A stretch of 5,148 nt of DNA from DATBFX01 sp036558305 (lineage in GTDB: Bacteria; Chloroflexota; Chloroflexia; Thermomicrobiales; UBA6265). Below are positions 1 to 5,148 of the stretch, piece after piece. The position numbers were made by a program, and so were the translations under genes. Every line of letters begins with the position of its first letter. Within the stretch, counting starts at the first letter, position 1. The stretch is from the NCBI GenBank assembly GCA_036558305.1, contig DATBFX010000064.1:1-5148 (forward strand), written 5' to 3'. The notes below the pieces were generated by a model. That model did no database searches. It saw nothing but the letters and a program-made list of their open reading frames with translations, and was not told where the DNA came from.

Positions 1-2383
1 CCCGCTCCAGGTGGTACGGCACGCTGATCACCACCGTCCCCGGCCGGAACAGCAGCGCCGCCTTGATCCGCAAGGCCGTCTGGTTGTGCAGCAGGTGCTC
101 CCACCAGTGGCGGGCGATGAACTCCGGCAAAACCACCGTCAGCGTGTCGTCCGGCCGCTGCTTGTCGACCTCGTCGATGTACTTGAGGAGCGGACTGACC
201 AGCGCCCGGTACGGCGATTCGATGATCACCAACCCGACGTCGGTCTCCAGCGCATTCCACTCCTGCCGCATCTGCTCGATCTCGTTCTCGTCGTCGGTGA
301 TGTGGACCGCCGTCACGTTGTCGGAGATCGAGCGCGCGTAGGCCAGCGTCTGCCGCGCCACCCGGTTCACCGCCGCGATCGGCACGATCACCGTGTGCTT
401 GATCTCGTCCGGGTCGAGCGGCGTCTGCGTCGCCAGCTCGCCCGCCGCCGTCAGGTAGTGCTTGTGGATCCCCCGCATCCCCAGGATCAGGAGCGGGATC
501 ACGATCATGATGATCCAGGCCCCCTGCGGCGCCTTCGTCACGCAGACGATGAGCGCCACGATCCCCGTCGCGATCGCCCCGATCAAGTTGATGATCCGGC
601 CCGTCTTCCAGCCCGGTTCCTTGCGCCGCGTCCAGCGGACGAACATGCTGAACTGACTGATCGAGAACGAGGTGAAGACGCCGAGCGCGTAGAGCGGAAT
701 CAGGTGCTCCACCTCGCCCTTGTAGCGGGCGAGGACGAGCCCGGCCAGAAGACCGAGACTCAAAATCCCCGTCGTGAACGCCAACCGATCGCCGCGGAAG
801 GTGAACTGCCGCGGCATGTAGCGGTCGCGCGCCAGGAAGTACGACAGCCGCGGGAAGTCGGAGAACGCCGTGTTTGCCGCCAGCACCAAAATCGCCATCG
901 TCGCGAACTGGATGTAGTAGTAGGCGACGTTGGTGCCCCCGAAGACGTGCCGCGCGATCTGCGAGACCACCGTTTCGTATCCCGAGTCCGACGCGTCCAT
1001 CGGAAAGGTCCCGTACTGGTGGGCGAGGAAGGTGATCCCGCTGAACATGACGGCCAGGATCGAGACCATCCAGGTCAGCGTCGTCCGCGCGTTCTTCCAC
1101 TCCGGTGGTTGGAAGGCGGGCACCCCATCCGAGATTGCCTCGACCCCGGTCATCGCCGAACACCCGGAGCTGAACGCCTTCAGGATGATGAAGAGCGACA
1201 GCGCGCCGGTCCCCGCCACTTCCGCCGCGTCCGGCGGTGTGGGGTGGACCGCGAACCCTTCGAGCGCGTTCCGCACGAACCCGACCGTCACCAGCACAAA
1301 CATGCCGAACAGGAAGAGGTAGGTCGGCACCGCGAAGATCGACCCCGCTTCGCGGATCCCGCGCAGGTTGAGCAGGGTCACCAGCAGGATGAACCCGAGC
1401 CCGAGCAGTACCTGGTGCTGGTGCAACCCCGGCACCGCCGAGATCAACGCCGCCACCGCCGCCGCGATACTGACGGCCACGGTCAACACGTAGTCGGTCA
1501 GCAGCGCCGCCCCCGCCGTCAGCGCCGGCAACTCGCCGAGGTTGTCCTTGGCGACGATGTAGCTGCCGCCCCCGTGCGGGTACGCCTTGATCGTCTGCCG
1601 GTAGGAGATCCCGACGATGACCATCAGCGCCACGATCGCGGCGCCGATCGGCAGGCTGACGTGCAGCACGCTCAACCCCGCCGCCACCAGCAGCACGCGC
1701 AGGATCTCTTCCGTCGCGTAGGCCACCGACGAGAGGGCGTCGGACGAGAGCACCGCCAGCGCCTTGGTCTTGGTCAACCGCTCGTGGGCGGCCGCCGCCG
1801 TCGTCAGCGGCGCCCCGATCACCGCCCGCTTGACCTTGCCGGTGACCCGCCCAACCCGCCCCCGCGCCACGGTCGCCTCCGGGGTGGCGACGAGGTGACC
1901 GGGACCGGCCCGCTCGAAGTCGTCGCTCTGCTGGCGCACGACGCGGACGTAGCGGTCGCCGATGTGGCTGCCCTTGACTTCCTGCTTGCCGCGGAGGTCG
2001 GCCTGGATGCGCGGCCCGTTCTTCCGGGGCGGCCGCACCAGCCGCGACCGCTCGCCACTCCCGGCCGCGACCGCCGGGCGGTCGCCGTTCCCCGCCCCGA
2101 GCCAGCCGAGAGCGAGTTCCGGGTCGATCTTCGGCCTGTCGTCCCGCGGTTTCCCGGTCCAGGCCGCGCCACCCTTGGGCACGAAGGCGGAGGGTTCCGG
2201 CGCGGCCGGCGGTGCGTCGTTGTCCGCGGGGCGCCGCCCCGCGGCGGGCGGTTTCGGCGGTTTCACACGCGCCCGCGACGGTACCGGGGCACCATCCGGG
2301 GTAACAGCGGATCCGTTGTCGGCGGCCGTCGATCGGCCGGGGCGGGATTCCTGATCGGCAGCGTCGCGATCAGGATTCGACAT
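1..2383 (-). CDS. kimA: KimA-type potassium transporter (KUP/APC superfamily), C-terminus cut by window edge
   Basis: This is an inner-membrane protein expected to import K+ with protons, like Bacillus subtilis KimA (YdaO), which c-di-AMP controls. The frame is open for 794 codons from ATG 2383 to the window edge. From residue 183 it tracks my recollection of KimA nearly motif by motif: LTKTKALAVLSSDALSS (203-219), AYPHGGGSYIVAKDNLGE (267-284), LKAFSSGCSAMTGVEAIS (401-418), HLIPLYALGVF (560-570). Residues at or near the K+ site of KimA appear kept: D215, Y222, T301, S305, T412, E415, Y565. About 12 hydrophobic segments span 208-636. A soluble cytosolic domain (about 640-794) ends in VPYHLER, close to the LPYHFKK terminus of KimA, so only a few residues should be missing. 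Residues 1-182 are an extension absent from B. subtilis KimA, rich in Pro, Arg, Ala and Asp. The start is supported by AAGGAG seven bases upstream. The family call is firm; substrate and c-di-AMP control are inferred. Confidence 0.93.
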   Translation of the reverse strand, partial: MSNPDRDAADQESRPGRSTAADNGSAVTPDGAPVPSRARVKPPKPPAAGRRPADNDAPPAAPEPSAFVPKGGAAWTGKPRDDRPKIDPELALGWLGAGNGDRPAVAAGSGERSRLVRPPRKNGPRIQADLRGKQEVKGSHIGDRYVRVVRQQSDDFERAGPGHLVATPEATVARGRVGRVTGKVKRAVIGAPLTTAAAAHERLTKTKALAVLSSDALSSVAYATEEILRVLLVAAGLSVLHVSLPIGAAIVALMVIVGISYRQTIKAYPHGGGSYIVAKDNLGELPALTAGAALLTDYVLTVAVSIAAAVAALISAVPGLHQHQVLLGLGFILLVTLLNLRGIREAGSIFAVPTYLFLFGMFVLVTVGFVRNALEGFAVHPTPPDAAEVAGTGALSLFIILKAFSSGCSAMTGVEAISDGVPAFQPPEWKNARTTLTWMVSILAVMFSGITFLAHQYGTFPMDASDSGYETVVSQIARHVFGGTNVAYYYIQFATMAILVLAANTAFSDFPRLSYFLARDRYMPRQFTFRGDRLAFTTGILSLGLLAGLVLARYKGEVEHLIPLYALGVFTSFSISQFSMFVRWTRRKEPGWKTGRIINLIGAIATGIVALIVCVTKAPQGAWIIMIVIPLLILGMRGIHKHYLTAAGELATQTPLDPDEIKHTVIVPIAAVNRVARQTLAYARSISDNVTAVHITDDENEIEQMRQEWNALETDVGLVIIESPYRALVSPLLKYIDEVDKQRPDDTLTVVLPEFIARHWWEHLLHNQTALRIKAALLFRPGTVVISVPYHLER

Positions 2384-2390
2384 GGGGGTG

Positions 2391-2396
2391 CTCCTT
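2391..2396 (-). promoter_or_regulatory. kimA ribosome binding site
   Basis: On the minus strand AAGGAG lies seven bases before the ATG at 2383. It is the best Shine-Dalgarno match near this gene. It fixes the start at the far N-terminal ATG, so the roughly 180-residue extension is probably translated. It also indicates that kimA can be translated independently of the upstream toxin-antitoxin genes. Confidence 0.8.
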
Positions 2397-2468
2397 GGGG
2401 CGTCCACTTCGGCGGTGCACTGTCAGGATCAACGGCACGGCAAAAGGCGCCTGGACGCGCAACCGCGA

Positions 2469-2498
2469 ATCATACGCTTCCTGTCAAGCTCGGGTCGA
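2469..2498 (-). promoter_or_regulatory. tentative kimA promoter
   Basis: Reading the minus strand, TATGAT (2474-2469) resembles a -10 box. TCGACC (2498-2493) lies 18 bases upstream as a 4-of-6 match to the -35 consensus. A perfect TTGACA (2487-2482) also lies here, but it sits only seven bases before TATGAT and no good -10 box follows it at 16-18 bases. The pairing is therefore uncertain. If the TATGAT promoter is used, the kimA leader would be roughly 80 bases, too short for a ydaO-type c-di-AMP riboswitch, and I see none. Confidence 0.3.
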
Positions 2499-2515
2499 TG
2501 CCCGTTCGACGAGTC

Positions 2516-2535
2516 ACGGCACGACCGATTGCCGT
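2516..2535 (-). other. small inverted repeat after antitoxin gene
   Basis: ACGGCA and TGCCGT are perfect 6-base inverted arms around an 8-base loop, starting eight bases past the antitoxin stop codon. No T-tract follows on the minus strand, so it is a poor intrinsic terminator. It might stabilise the 3' end of the toxin-antitoxin mRNA, or be chance in GC-rich DNA. Confidence 0.25.
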
Positions 2536-2542
2536 ACGCCTC

Positions 2543-2872
2543 CTACTCACCCTCGTGAGCAGACGGCGCGACCAATTGCACCACGCGATCGGGGAAGACG
2601 ACGTTGATCTCCAATTCGCCACCGAGCGCGGCGACGTAGCTGTCGAGTGTCGAAAGGTAGACATCGTCTTCTCGTTCGATTCGGGAGACATTCGACTGCG
2701 AAACGTCGAGCGTTTGCGCCAACTCGACCTGGGTAACGCCGACGCTGGCGCGCAATTCGGCGAGCCGAAGCGCGTCGCGCATAGCACGCTTGCGCGCGTC
2801 GATCCGCTCCCGTGCCCCCGGATTGGCTTCAACCTGGGCGCGCAGTTCCGAGAAAGGTCGATGTCCACTCAT
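2543..2872 (-). CDS. higA: HigA-type antitoxin, XRE-family helix-turn-helix protein
   Basis: This is a 109-residue DNA-binding protein, expected to neutralise the toxin encoded just before it and to repress their shared promoter. Residues 1-35 are charged and probably helical. An XRE-type helix-turn-helix follows, with TQVELAQTLDVSQSNVSRIE at 47-66. Next come LDSYVAALGGELEINVVF (76-93) and a short acidic tail. The arrangement, including the ALGGELEI stretch after the helix-turn-helix, closely resembles Mycobacterium tuberculosis HigA2 (Rv2021c) as I recall it. The ATG overlaps the toxin stop codon (ATGA, 2872-2869), which suggests translational coupling. GAGAGGG, nine bases upstream inside the toxin gene, is a usable Shine-Dalgarno site. 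The toxin-first order is typical of higBA. The antitoxin role rests on family and neighbour and is untested. Confidence 0.88.
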   Translation of the reverse strand: MSGHRPFSELRAQVEANPGARERIDARKRAMRDALRLAELRASVGVTQVELAQTLDVSQSNVSRIEREDDVYLSTLDSYVAALGGELEINVVFPDRVVQLVAPSAHEGE

Positions 2873-3228
2873 GGCAAGAAGCCCTCTCGCTCAAGTTCTT
2901 GCAGGTACTCCTCGTAAAGCCGCTCCGCAACGGGGATCATTTCGCGATACCAGGCTTGCCACCGACCGGACTTGTCGCCGCCGATCAGGAGGATCGCGGT
3001 CCGTCGCGGGTCGAACATGAAGAGGATGCGCAGGTTGCTGCTCTGAGGTCGCAACTCCTTCATCTTGGCATAGCGCGATCCCGTCAGAGTGTCGACGAGA
3101 GGCCGCCCCAGCGTTGGGCCCTCCGTCTCCAAGAGTTCGACCGCAGCGATCACGTCCTCTCGGGAAGACTCGTCGAGTCCCGCGAACCAGTCTCCAAACT
3201 CGTTCGTGTACTCGACCTCCCACGCCAT
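2869..3228 (-). CDS. higB: HigB-type toxin, RelE/ParE superfamily (Gp49-like)
   Basis: This is a 119-residue protein of the RelE/ParE fold. Characterised HigB members cleave ribosome-associated mRNA and so arrest growth. The pattern is that of the Gp49/HigB family: an N-terminal strand with aromatic residues (VEYTNEFGDWFAGL, 5-18), a helix ending LLETEGPTLGRPLVDTL (32-48), then MKELRPQSSNLRILFMFDP (56-74), the hydrophobic strand AILLIGGDKSGRW (78-90) and a C-terminal helix WYREMIPVAERLYEEYL (93-109). Basic residues that could act on RNA include R60, R67, R75, R76, K86 and R95. Length is normal and no lesion is visible, so the toxin is probably active. No Shine-Dalgarno site precedes the ATG, but a consensus -10 box lies six bases upstream, which suggests a leaderless start. 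The substrate is inferred from the family. Confidence 0.9.
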   Translation of the reverse strand: MAWEVEYTNEFGDWFAGLDESSREDVIAAVELLETEGPTLGRPLVDTLTGSRYAKMKELRPQSSNLRILFMFDPRRTAILLIGGDKSGRWQAWYREMIPVAERLYEEYLQELEREGFLP

Positions 3229-3232
3229 GCCG

Positions 3233-3244
3233 TCATTATAATGA
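3233..3244. repeat. perfect 12-base palindrome over the -10 box
   Basis: TCATTATAATGA is its own reverse complement. It contains TATAAT on both strands: minus 3240-3235 and plus 3237-3242. A second short palindrome, ATGATTTCAT (3241-3250), overlaps it. These may be operator half-sites, a symmetric -10 able to fire in both directions, or both. Confidence 0.6.
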
Positions 3245-3262
3245 TTTCATCGTAGAATGCAA
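3235..3262 (-). promoter_or_regulatory. promoter of the higBA operon, probably leaderless
   Basis: On the minus strand a perfect TATAAT (3240-3235) is followed by only six bases (GACGGC) before the toxin ATG. Transcription normally begins about seven bases past the -10 box, so the first transcribed base should fall at or next to the A of the ATG. The -35 candidate is TTGCAT (3262-3257), with a 16-base spacer. It is weak (TTG kept) and lies between the arms of an inverted repeat, which suits a promoter repressed by the antitoxin. Confidence 0.65.
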
Positions 3263-3272
3263 CGGTTCTACG
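3251..3272. promoter_or_regulatory. probable HigA operator: inverted repeat around the -35 box
   Basis: CGTAGAA and TTCTACG form perfect 7-base inverted arms separated by 8 bases. The spacer holds most of the -35 candidate of the toxin-antitoxin promoter. An arm-to-arm distance of about one and a half helical turns is plausible for an XRE dimer. Binding there would block RNA polymerase and autoregulate the operon, as in known higBA systems. The binding protein is inferred from position. Confidence 0.5.
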
Positions 3273-3572
3273 GCAACCCGGTGCATCGCGCGTCGTGCTA
3301 TCATAGTTTCACCCCGACGCCCCATTGCACCGTGATCCCGGTCCGCCTCTTCTCGCGCCATCGCTGCCGGCCGATCGCGAAACGCCGGTTGCTTTCCCGC
3401 GTTGAAGAGATTGACGAGACACGCCCACCCGTGCGTGGCATGCGACACGTCGGGCGCGGCGAACGGAATGGCCCTCGCCCTGGCCCCACCGGGGGATGGC
3501 GATGACGGGGGAGTGCAGCCACAATGAACGATGGTCGATGCGCGCGGGCGCGATTGCAGATGTGTCCGCCGC
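3273..3572. other. intergenic stretch without recognisable gene
   Basis: No frame here shows a good start with a ribosome binding site or a recognisable protein; short open frames on both strands read as Arg/Pro-rich noise. The left part contains the near-palindrome CTATCATAG (3298-3306). TTGACG (3411-3416) resembles a -35 box but lacks a good -10 box. CACAAT (3520-3525) is a weak -10 candidate for the downstream secreted-protein gene, with no convincing -35. I could not fit a known riboswitch, tRNA or terminator. Confidence 0.5.
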
Positions 3573-3581
3573 GGGGAGGAG
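3573..3581 (+). promoter_or_regulatory. ribosome binding site of the secreted repeat protein
   Basis: GGGGAGGAG is a strong Shine-Dalgarno sequence; its GGAGG core lies six bases before the ATG at 3586. It sets the start directly ahead of a standard signal peptide and rules out ATGs further upstream, which are in other frames. Confidence 0.8.
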
Positions 3582-3585
3582 TGCG

Positions 3586-5148
3586 ATGAACTCGGTGGGG
3601 AACCGGCAGCGGGGACTCGGAGGTGGGCTTCGCCTCGCCGTGGTGGCGGCGGTCGCCATCCTGGCACTGCTGCCGCTGACGGCGACGCCCGGCGCGGCGC
3701 AGGGGACGACGACGATCACGCTGACCAGTTTCGCGGGCGATGGCACGACGCCGCTGCCCTTCGCCCGCTTCCAGGTCACCGACAACTCCACCAAGACCGT
3801 CTACGGTCCGCTGGAGACGCCACCCGGATCGGCCCAGGTCGTCTTCACGATCACCCTCGACGATCCCGACGCCACCTTCACGATCGAGGAGGAGACACCG
3901 CCGCCCTGCGGCATCGCGCCCGATCCCCTGGTGGTCGGGCCGCTCACCGAGGGCGACAACCTCGACGTCGAATTCGCCACCGACTTCGACGACACCTGCA
4001 ACGAGGGTTCGCTCTCCGCTTACAAGTACACCTGCCCCAAGAACTTCGATGCCTCGGCGACCGACTACGCCGATTGGAGCCAGGGCTGCACCGAAACCGT
4101 CAACGGCGCCACTTTCGAATTCACCCGCGTCGACAGCGGCTTCGCCTTCCAGGCGGTGACCGGCGCCTACGGCATCGACGGCCGCGCCCCCTACGTCGGA
4201 CTCGAACCCGGCGACTACACGATCGGCGAACCGGACGCCAAGACCACCCCGACCGTCTTCTGCCTCACCTACAAATCGCCGAATCCGGCCACGGATCCGG
4301 ATTACGACAGCGCCGACCAGTTGGACGTGAAGGACGGCACGGTCGCCGTCTCGATCGACCACAACCGCGTCGCCTGCGACTTCTTCTCCACCCAGGGCAG
4401 CGACAACGGCAACGGGAACGGCACGTCCGGCGGCAATACCTCCGGCGGTAACACCTCCGGCGGCGACGACACCAGCGGCGCCGACACCGGCAACGGCTCG
4501 ATCGAGCTGCACAAGGCCCAATGCCCGGCCGGCTACAAACCGAACGACAAGATCTTCGACGACTGCCACGGCAACGGCGTCGCCGGTGTCGAGTTCACGA
4601 TCGACGGCCCGAACGACTTCAGCGATTCCGCCAAGACCAAGATCGAGCAGACCCCCGGTCCGGGTATCGTCCGCTTCACCGGGCTCGATGCCGGCTCCTA
4701 CACGATCGGCGAGGACGTCCCCACCGACGGCAACACCATCTACGTCTACTGTTCGCTCGCCGAGGCCGAAGACCAGGTTCCCTTCACCTACAACGACACC
4801 GGCGGCGTCGACCTCGACCTCGACGACGGCGAGATCGTCATCTGCGACTGGTACAACATCCCGGACCAGCAGACACAGAGCGCGACCATCCAGGTCACCA
4901 AGTTCACCTGCGACGCCGGCTACGACGCGGGCAACTCCGACTACGGCGACTTCCTCGACAACTGCCCGAACGCGACCAAAGGCGTCACCTTCCGGCTCAC
5001 CGGTCAGGGCGAAACCGAACCGCGCAGCGACGTTACGAACGGCGACGGCGTCGCCTCCTTCGCCGACCTCCCACCCAACACCTACCAGCTCTCCGAGGAC
5101 GTCCCCGGCGAGGCCAGCACCCCCTACGCCTTCTGCACCACCGATGGC
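3586..5148 (+). CDS. secreted multi-module protein with cysteine-containing CnaB/SpaA-like repeats, 3' end outside window
   Basis: The frame is open for 521 codons to the window edge. Residues 1-38 are a Sec-type signal peptide: R7, R9 and R16, a hydrophobic core at 17-33, and a likely cut near GAA|Q (38/39). Residues 41-140 look like a degenerate beta-sandwich module. Three related modules follow: about 142-270, 305-427 and 434 onward. Each opens with a strand bearing Lys then Cys (K147/C150, K310/C313, K439/C442), has a second Cys (C168, C327, C460), an E-box-like strand such as DYTIGE, SYTIGE or TYQLSE (E215, E376, E504), and a Cys after it (C226, C389, C517). The first two end in a fourth Cys (C264, C420). 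ICDWYNIPD (418-427) resembles the Asn-bearing last strand of isopeptide CnaB domains. A flexible linker occupies 271-304. Composition is acidic and rich in Asp and Thr. It is probably a cell-surface or matrix protein; ligand and anchoring signal are not visible. Confidence 0.88.
   Translation, partial: MNSVGNRQRGLGGGLRLAVVAAVAILALLPLTATPGAAQGTTTITLTSFAGDGTTPLPFARFQVTDNSTKTVYGPLETPPGSAQVVFTITLDDPDATFTIEEETPPPCGIAPDPLVVGPLTEGDNLDVEFATDFDDTCNEGSLSAYKYTCPKNFDASATDYADWSQGCTETVNGATFEFTRVDSGFAFQAVTGAYGIDGRAPYVGLEPGDYTIGEPDAKTTPTVFCLTYKSPNPATDPDYDSADQLDVKDGTVAVSIDHNRVACDFFSTQGSDNGNGNGTSGGNTSGGNTSGGDDTSGADTGNGSIELHKAQCPAGYKPNDKIFDDCHGNGVAGVEFTIDGPNDFSDSAKTKIEQTPGPGIVRFTGLDAGSYTIGEDVPTDGNTIYVYCSLAEAEDQVPFTYNDTGGVDLDLDDGEIVICDWYNIPDQQTQSATIQVTKFTCDAGYDAGNSDYGDFLDNCPNATKGVTFRLTGQGETEPRSDVTNGDGVASFADLPPNTYQLSEDVPGEASTPYAFCTTDG
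4009..5148 (+). repeat. three divergent protein modules of about 120-130 residues
   Basis: Module 1 spans about 4009-4395, module 2 about 4498-4866, and module 3 runs from about 4885 past the edge. They share the order Lys-x-x-Cys, Cys, Gly-rich turn, E-box-like strand, Cys, Cys, but are too diverged for obvious DNA repeats. The Cys spacing is similar in all: 18, 14 and 18 residues between the first pair, then 58, 62 and 57 to the third. This suggests old duplication with structural constraint. Confidence 0.75.
4423..4467 (+). repeat. three 15-base tandem units encoding a TSGGN linker
   Basis: Three in-frame units of the form AC-N-TCCGGCGG-N-(A/G)A-(C/T) encode TSGGN, TSGGN and TSGGD. They sit inside a longer Gly/Ser/Asn/Thr/Asp linker (residues 271-304) between modules 1 and 2. 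Such tracts give spacing between folded domains and can change copy number by slippage. Confidence 0.75.

Noticed and set aside
2384..2542. A ydaO-type c-di-AMP riboswitch ahead of kimA.
   Set aside because: Looked for because of the Bacillus precedent; no matching conserved blocks or pseudoknot arms were recognisable, though no covariance search could be run.
11..2917. A 968-codon stop-free frame on the plus strand, with a further smaller frame inside it.
   Set aside because: It lies opposite kimA and the antitoxin, both of which match known families. The product is a monotonous Arg/His/Asp/Pro-rich string without domain signals, as expected when GC-rich codons are read antisense.
3484..3494. 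CCCC-ACC-GGGG as a terminator stem.
   Set aside because: The stem is only four pairs, no T-tract follows, and no gene on the plus strand ends upstream of it.
3541..3552. CGCGCGGGCGCG as a hairpin or operator upstream of the secreted-protein gene.
   Set aside because: The 5-base arms are separated by only two bases, and such GC runs are common by chance at this composition.
3301..4569. A 422-codon frame on the minus strand and a 306-codon plus-strand frame (3531-4451) over the secreted-protein gene.
   Set aside because: The third plus-strand frame from 3586 has a strong ribosome binding site, a signal peptide and repeated modules. The other frames give Val/Gly/Ala/Arg- or Arg/His-rich shadows.

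Overview
The window comes from a high-GC bacterium. Codon third positions are strongly G/C, Shine-Dalgarno sites are good, and one operon looks leaderless. A KimA-type permease next to a secreted protein built of cysteine-containing CnaB/SpaA-like modules would suit a Chloroflexota (Thermomicrobia-like) genome. That placement is inference from composition and gene style, not something the sequence proves.

Layout, left to right. (1) Positions 1-2383, minus strand: an almost complete potassium transporter of the KimA (YdaO) branch of the KUP/APC superfamily. It carries an unusual N-terminal extension of about 180 residues, and its extreme C-terminus falls just outside the window. (2) Positions 2384-2542: a short gap with the kimA ribosome binding site, a tentative promoter and a weak hairpin. 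(3) Positions 2543-3228, minus strand: a two-gene toxin-antitoxin module of HigB/HigA type. The toxin comes first and the two genes overlap by 4 bases (ATGA). (4) Positions 3229-3272: a compact control region with a consensus -10 box only six bases from the toxin ATG, which predicts a leaderless mRNA, and with nested palindromes. (5) Positions 3273-3572: no recognisable gene. (6) Positions 3586-5148 and beyond, plus strand: a secreted, probably surface-displayed protein. It has a signal peptide, a degenerate N-terminal module, then three modules that share cysteines and Lys/Glu(/Asn) positions resembling isopeptide-forming CnaB domains, with a Gly/Ser/Thr/Asn linker between the first two. It runs off the right edge.

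The two largest genes both run off the window and lie opposite long stop-free shadow frames. The 968-residue plus-strand frame (11-2917) and the 422-residue minus-strand frame (3301-4569) are such shadows and are not called as genes.

Functionally, the toxin-antitoxin module and kimA point the same way and could share some readthrough transcription, but kimA has its own strong ribosome binding site. The secreted protein is transcribed divergently and shows no obvious functional link to the others. I found no clear case of an entirely new system. The most interesting items are the leaderless, palindrome-rich toxin-antitoxin promoter, the extended KimA, and the repeat protein that appears to combine isopeptide and disulfide cross-links.
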